Source: an uncultured Saprospiraceae bacterium (GTDB lineage: Bacteria > Bacteroidota > Bacteroidia > Chitinophagales > Saprospiraceae). Taken from it: a stretch of 10,863 nt of DNA. The stretch spans positions 1 through 10,863 of the forward strand of contig CALGLS010000572.1 of NCBI GenBank assembly GCA_937959375.1, in the 5' to 3' direction. The notes under the pieces were generated by a model. It ran no database searches and had not been told where the DNA came from. It saw only the letters and a list, made by a program, of their open reading frames with translations. A program made the translations under genes and the position numbers. This document shows, piece by piece, positions 7,986-10,863 of the stretch (its first letter is position 1; the number at the start of each line of letters is the position of its first letter).

Positions 7986-7993
7986 TAAAGATA
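7986..7993 (-). promoter_or_regulatory. weak candidate -7 box for the T9SS thioredoxin-like gene
   Basis: The minus strand reads TATCTTTA, one base off the Bacteroidota consensus TAnnTTTG, 52 bases before the start codon at 7933. The -33 area is a T-run without a clear TTTG. This is suggestive only. Confidence 0.28.
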
Positions 7994-8006
7994 CATATTT
8001 ATGTTA

Positions 8007-8157
8007 AAAAAGCTATTGAGAAGCTGTAATCTCAGTCAAAAGGTTGTTGAAATAGAGTTGAAATGTCTTGGCTTTATCAAAAAATAGAAAGAAACATCTT
8101 TTCTAAGACCTTAATCATAAAGAATCTCGCAATAAAACGTGTTCTAAATAGCTTTTT
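8007..8157. repeat. 11-bp inverted repeat pair in the 268-bp spacer
   Basis: AAAAAGCTATT (8007-8017) is the exact inverse complement of AATAGCTTTTT (8147-8157), with 129 bases between them. The spacer 7934-8201 otherwise shows no gene, no T-tract terminator for the cupin gene and only a weak promoter for the gene starting at 7933. I see no target-site duplication outside the arms, so a miniature transposon is not supported. It may be coincidence in AT-rich DNA. Confidence 0.35.
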
Positions 8158-8201
8158 ACTTAGCATTTCTATTGAAAGCGAGTCAAAACCCCAAACATGG
8201 T

Positions 8202-8561
8202 TTAAATGTGCTCAAGATCTGTTTTTGTCAAATCACTCTTGACTTTACCTGTGTGAAGGGTGCTTATAGGTTCAAAAAGCATCACATGTACTTCTCCCTC
8301 AGTTCGCGGTTTGTGTTCCACACCTTTAGGTACGATGATAATCTCTCCGGGGTTCACCTCTTCAGTCCGATCTCGAAAATCCATATAAAGCTTACCTTTT
8401 ATTACCATAAATAATTCATCTTCATGCTCATGGTTGTGCCAAATAAAATCGCCTTCTAGTTTGGCAAGTTTTACATGCTGACCATTGAGTTCACCAATTA
8501 TTTTAGGATCCCAGTGTGAACTAAACTTATTAAATTTTTCTTTCAGGTTAATTACTTTCAT
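8202..8561 (-). CDS. small single-domain cupin (Cupin_2 type)
   Basis: This 119-residue cytoplasmic protein is a single small beta-barrel. Cupin motif 1 is GDFIWHNHEHEDELFMVIKG (37-56), giving H42, H44 (or H46) and E49 as metal ligands. Motif 2 is GEIIIVPKGVEHKP (72-85), with H83 as the remaining ligand. The complete ligand set suggests a divalent metal centre such as Fe, Mn or Zn. Small cupins serve as isomerases, dioxygenases or sugar-phosphate and ligand-binding proteins, and sequence alone does not choose between these. The start lies 28 bases downstream of the btpA-like stop on the same strand, so the two are probably co-transcribed. Its job may then be tied to whatever substrate the TIM-barrel enzyme handles. 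I see no terminator after its stop. Confidence 0.88.
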   Translation of the reverse strand: MKVINLKEKFNKFSSHWDPKIIGELNGQHVKLAKLEGDFIWHNHEHEDELFMVIKGKLYMDFRDRTEEVNPGEIIIVPKGVEHKPRTEGEVHVMLFEPISTLHTGKVKSDLTKTDLEHI

Positions 8562-8589
8562 TATAGACTGCTTTTAATGGTTTCAAATC

Positions 8590-9411
8590 TCAATGGAGCT
8601 TTACACGAATTGCATTGACCTTTTCCATAAACTGACAAACCTTTTCATAGCTCACCTCTTCCGCCCAATGATTGTTTTCTTTAAAATGTGAACCTACGAT
8701 CAACCCATCACTAATTTGTAAAAAGTCAGCAACGTTACCGATGTTAATTCCTGAGCCGATTAAAACTGGAATTTTCACCTTAGCTTTAGTTGCTTCAATT
8801 TCGTTTGTACTTGCTTTTTCACCCGTTGACTGGCCAGTAATAATCACTCCGTCTGAATTGAAAAATTCAGCAGCATGCGCTGTCTCTACGATGCTCGTAT
8901 CAGCAGTAATCGTATGTGAACTGTGTTTCTTTTTTATATCTGTAAAAATGGCGATGTCTTCCGCTCCGATTGTCTTTCGATAACGTAACAATGTGCCTGC
9001 ATCTGACTCCATTATTCCTTCATCTGCTACATGTCCAAAAACAAACCCTTCAGCACGGATGAAATCAAGGCCTGCACTTTGAGCAGCAGCTAATGCGGCT
9101 TTGTTGGCTCCAGCCAAAATTTGTAAACCACTAGGTAAACCAATTTCTTTTTTCACCTCATAAGCAACTACAGCCATTGCGCTACTGATTTCAGGTCCGA
9201 CCTCTCGCTTGAGGTATGGGATGTCGTGCATGTTTTCTAAAGCGATTGCGTCCACACCTCCTCGTTTGTAAAGCCTCGCTTCCATTAATGCTTTCTCTAT
9301 AATTTCATCAATTTTATATTTGTTAAAAGGTGTCCCCGGTAATGCTTGCACATGAATCATGGCAATTATCGGTTTGGTATTCGGAAAAATCTGTTGAAAT
9401 TTATTGTGCAT
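8590..9411 (-). CDS. BtpA/SgcQ-family TIM-barrel protein
   Basis: This 273-residue protein matches the BtpA family in length and pattern: IAMIHVQALPGTP (16-28), GGVDAIALENMHDIPY (51-66), FIRAEGFVFGHVADEG (117-132), DIKKKHSSH (158-166), and a C-terminal phosphate-binding-like pair, VLIGSGINIGNV (216-227) and GLIVGSHFK (236-244). The fold is a TIM barrel like other phosphosugar and amino-sugar enzymes. The cyanobacterial namesake was described as needed for photosystem I accumulation, and E. coli SgcQ sits in a sugar-phosphotransferase cluster; neither establishes a reaction here, and there is no photosynthesis context. It is the first gene of a likely two-gene operon with the cupin and is divergent from psuG across 89 bases. 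An aldolase, epimerase or isomerase acting on a phosphorylated sugar or nucleoside fragment is inference. Confidence 0.87.
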   Translation of the reverse strand: MHNKFQQIFPNTKPIIAMIHVQALPGTPFNKYKIDEIIEKALMEARLYKRGGVDAIALENMHDIPYLKREVGPEISSAMAVVAYEVKKEIGLPSGLQILAGANKAALAAAQSAGLDFIRAEGFVFGHVADEGIMESDAGTLLRYRKTIGAEDIAIFTDIKKKHSSHTITADTSIVETAHAAEFFNSDGVIITGQSTGEKASTNEIEATKAKVKIPVLIGSGINIGNVADFLQISDGLIVGSHFKENNHWAEEVSYEKVCQFMEKVNAIRVKLH

Positions 9412-9500
9412 TGAGTTTTATTGTATTTTGGGTTTTGTGAAATTATGATTTGGGAAACCTTATCGAGTTTGTGGAAAGTTGCAAAGTAAAGATAAAAAAT
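9412..9500. promoter_or_regulatory. shared divergent promoter region of btpA-like gene and psuG
   Basis: This 89-base gap separates two divergent start codons and must carry both promoters or overlap them. Toward the btpA-like gene, the minus strand at 9494-9487 reads TATCTTTA, one base off the TAnnTTTG -7 consensus and identical to the candidate ahead of the gene at 7933. Toward psuG, only loose matches are visible (TATTTTG at 9424-9430 and TATGATTTG at 9444-9452). No clear operator palindrome is seen. The positions are tentative. Confidence 0.35.
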
Positions 9501-10421
9501 ATGATGAATCAATTTCTAGATATTAGTCCCCTCGTAAAAAAAGCATTGGAAAACAATGAACCGGTTGTTGCATTGGAATCTACCATCATTGCTCATGGTA
9601 TGCCCTACCCTCAAAATGTGGAAACTGCCAGAGCGGTAGAAAAAATTGTTTTGAACGAAGGTGCAACACCTGCTACAATTGCTATTCTTGGCGGAAGAAT
9701 TAAAGTTGGTCTTAGCGATACCGATATTGAAACCTTGGGTAAGAAAGGTAGAGCGGTAATTAAAGTGAGTCGTCGAGACATGCCTTACATTGTTAGTCAG
9801 GGTTTGGATGGTGCGACTACTGTAGCTTCTACTATGATTGGTGCAGCAATGGCAGGTATCAAAGTTTTTGCTACTGGAGGGATTGGTGGTGTACATCGTG
9901 GTGCTGGCGAGACGATGGATATTTCTGCGGATTTACAAGAGTTGGCACATACACCCGTTGCTGTTATTTCTGCTGGTGTAAAATCAATTTTAGACATTGG
10001 TTTAACTTTAGAATATTTGGAAACGCAGGGTGTTCCAGTTTTGGGTTATCAAACCAAAGAGTTTCCTGCTTTTTATACCCGTCGTTCTGGTTTTAATGTT
10101 GATTACCAAATGGATGATGTAGCCTCGATTGCAAAGTTGATGCATGCGAAATGGGCGATGGGATTACGTGGCGGTTTGATTATTGCGAATCCGATTCCAA
10201 CGCATCAACAGATGGACGAGGTGGTCATAAATGCTGCTATTGATCGGGCATTGAGGGAGGCGAAGGAGCAGGGGATTCATGGCAAGGAGAGTACCCCGTT
10301 TTTGTTGGGGCGAGTAAAGGAGTTGACGGAGGGGGATAGTTTGGTTTCTAATATTGGTTTGGTTTTTAATAATGCTCGGTTGGCTGGGGAGTTGGCGGTG
10401 GCTTTTGCTGGGGGGGATTGA
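9501..10421 (+). CDS. psuG: pseudouridine-5'-phosphate glycosidase
   Basis: PsuG reversibly cleaves the C-glycosidic bond of pseudouridine 5'-phosphate to give uracil and ribose 5-phosphate. The 306-residue protein is close to the family's usual length (about 300-315). Family signatures are intact: VALESTIIAHGMPYPQN, FATGGIGGVHRGAGETMDISADL, VISAGVKSILD and SNIGLVFNNARLAGELA. Counting from the ATG at 9501, E26, D144, K161 (Schiff-base lysine) and N284 fall at the same spacing as the E. coli catalytic residues E31, D149, K166 and N289 as I recall them. The frame is open from a TTG at 9450, but the extra 17 residues are not family-like; ATG at 9501 or 9504 is preferred. The usual partner kinase (psuK, PfkB type) is absent from this window, and a repeat array follows the stop directly. 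The last 200 bases use markedly more GGG, GAG and TTG codons than the rest of the gene. Confidence 0.94.
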   Translation: MMNQFLDISPLVKKALENNEPVVALESTIIAHGMPYPQNVETARAVEKIVLNEGATPATIAILGGRIKVGLSDTDIETLGKKGRAVIKVSRRDMPYIVSQGLDGATTVASTMIGAAMAGIKVFATGGIGGVHRGAGETMDISADLQELAHTPVAVISAGVKSILDIGLTLEYLETQGVPVLGYQTKEFPAFYTRRSGFNVDYQMDDVASIAKLMHAKWAMGLRGGLIIANPIPTHQQMDEVVINAAIDRALREAKEQGIHGKESTPFLLGRVKELTEGDSLVSNIGLVFNNARLAGELAVAFAGGD

Positions 10422-10545
10422 GGTTGCAGGTTGAGGTTGAATTTGATAACTCGCTTGCCTGCTAGCGTGGGTTTTCAACGCGGAGATGCAGAGATGCTGA
10501 GTTGCCTGCTATCGTAAGGAAACGCGGGTGAGGGCGCGGAGGGTA

Positions 10546-10564
10546 TTTTTAGCTAAGCTAAAAA
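10546..10564. repeat. 19-base palindrome in repeat unit 1
   Basis: TTTTTAGCTAAGCTAAAAA is a perfect palindrome of 9-base arms around one central A. It is retained at the same place in the next repeat unit. It could be a protein-binding site or a short hairpin; nothing shows which. Confidence 0.7.
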
Positions 10565-10719
10565 TCGAACGGGGGATTTTGCGGTTGAGGGAATATTGAA
10601 TTTGAATTTGAATTTGAGATTGCTAACATGCTTGCCTGATAGCGTGGGGGTGAACGCGGAGGCGCGGAGGCGCGGAGATGCTCGCAATCGTAGTGGGATG
10701 CAAGGAGGCGCAGAGGGTA

Positions 10720-10737
10720 TTTTTAGCTAAGCTAAAA
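10720..10737. repeat. same palindrome in repeat unit 2
   Basis: TTTTTAGCTAAGCTAAAA repeats the palindrome of 10546-10564, 174 bases downstream and shorter by one terminal A, giving 8-base arms plus an unpaired T. The third unit is cut by the window end before this position. Confidence 0.7.
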
Positions 10738-10863
10738 TCGAACGGGGGATTTTGCGGTTGAGGGAATATTGAATTTGAGATTGAGATTGCTAACGTGCTT
10801 GCCTGATAGCGTGGGGGTGAACGCGGAGGCGCGGAGGCGCGGAGATGCCCGCAATCGTAGTGG

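Larger units (their letters stand above)
10422..10863. repeat. G-rich intergenic tandem repeat array, about 2.5 units
   Basis: This 442-base stretch has no credible gene and runs off the window. Units of about 167-177 bases repeat in tandem. The word GCCTG[CA]TAGCGTGGG starts at 10457, 10634 and 10801, and GAGGGTATTTTTAGC recurs 174 bases apart (near 10540 and 10714). The segment after the palindrome, ATCGAACGGGGGATTTTGCG, is identical in the two complete units. Each unit contains an AT-rich GAATTT/GAGATT run, the GCCTG-TAGCGTGGG word, short direct repeats of AGGCGCGG, then a palindrome. The second and third units are much more alike than the first. The plus strand is strongly rich in G over C. 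It may be a structural, regulatory or dispersed repeat family. Confidence 0.9.

Noticed and set aside
8007..8157. Miniature inverted-repeat transposable element
   Set aside because: The arms are only 11 bp and no flanking target-site duplication is visible.
9450..9500. TTG start extending psuG by 17 residues
   Set aside because: The extra segment is not family-like, while the ATG at 9501 (or 9504) gives the usual PsuG N-terminus shortly before DISP.
9516..9896. Minus-strand 126-residue open frame within psuG
   Set aside because: It is antisense to the clear PsuG catalytic region and its Cys/Ser/Asn-rich composition is typical of a shadow frame.
10164..10478. Minus-strand 104-residue open frame over the psuG end and repeat
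   Set aside because: The Pro/Gln/Ser-rich sequence follows from the G-rich opposite strand and it has no domain.
10422..10863. CRISPR array
   Set aside because: The units are about 170 bases with repeat similarity throughout, not short identical repeats with unique spacers, and no cas gene is present.

Overview
The window looks like an ordinary stretch of AT-rich chromosome from a Bacteroidota bacterium. The main evidence is a secreted protein with a C-terminal type IX secretion (T9SS) sorting domain, a large CRTAC1-like FG-GAP/ASPIC-UnbV surface lipoprotein, a Bacteroidota-type -7 box (TAnnTTTG) and weak Shine-Dalgarno sequences. I cannot place it below phylum with confidence. I see no rRNA, tRNA, CRISPR array, transposase or phage gene.

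Layout: 1-446 is non-coding, with two stem-loops. At 447-1754 (+) is a PLP-dependent alpha-oxoamine synthase family enzyme, followed by a textbook intrinsic terminator. At 1942-2802 (+) is a UbiA-family membrane prenyltransferase. It converges on the lipoprotein gene (2916-6236, -), and a 34-bp imperfect inverted repeat built from GAAGACGGAAGTCC units fills the gap. Next come a terminator (6351-6391) and a secreted thioredoxin-fold protein with a T9SS tail (6443-7933, -). A 268-bp spacer precedes a two-gene minus-strand operon: a BtpA/SgcQ-family TIM barrel (8590-9411) and a small cupin (8202-8561). Divergent from it is psuG, pseudouridine-5'-phosphate glycosidase (9501-10421, +). The last 442 bases are a G-rich tandem repeat array of about 2.5 units of roughly 170 bp that runs off the window.

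How the genes may work together: most are single-gene transcription units and do not form one pathway. The only arrangement that suggests a shared function is psuG back to back with btpA-cupin. PsuG releases uracil and ribose 5-phosphate from pseudouridine 5'-phosphate, and BtpA proteins are TIM barrels of unsettled chemistry, so a nucleoside or pentose-phosphate salvage module is a reasonable but untested idea. The lipoprotein and the T9SS thioredoxin protein both act at or outside the cell surface. The oxoamine synthase probably makes a lipid or other acyl-amino-acid product.

I find no convincing new defence or mobile system. The most unusual elements are the terminal repeat array with its conserved palindrome, the purine-rich inverted repeat between the convergent genes, the structured region ahead of the first gene, and the psuG/btpA/cupin grouping.
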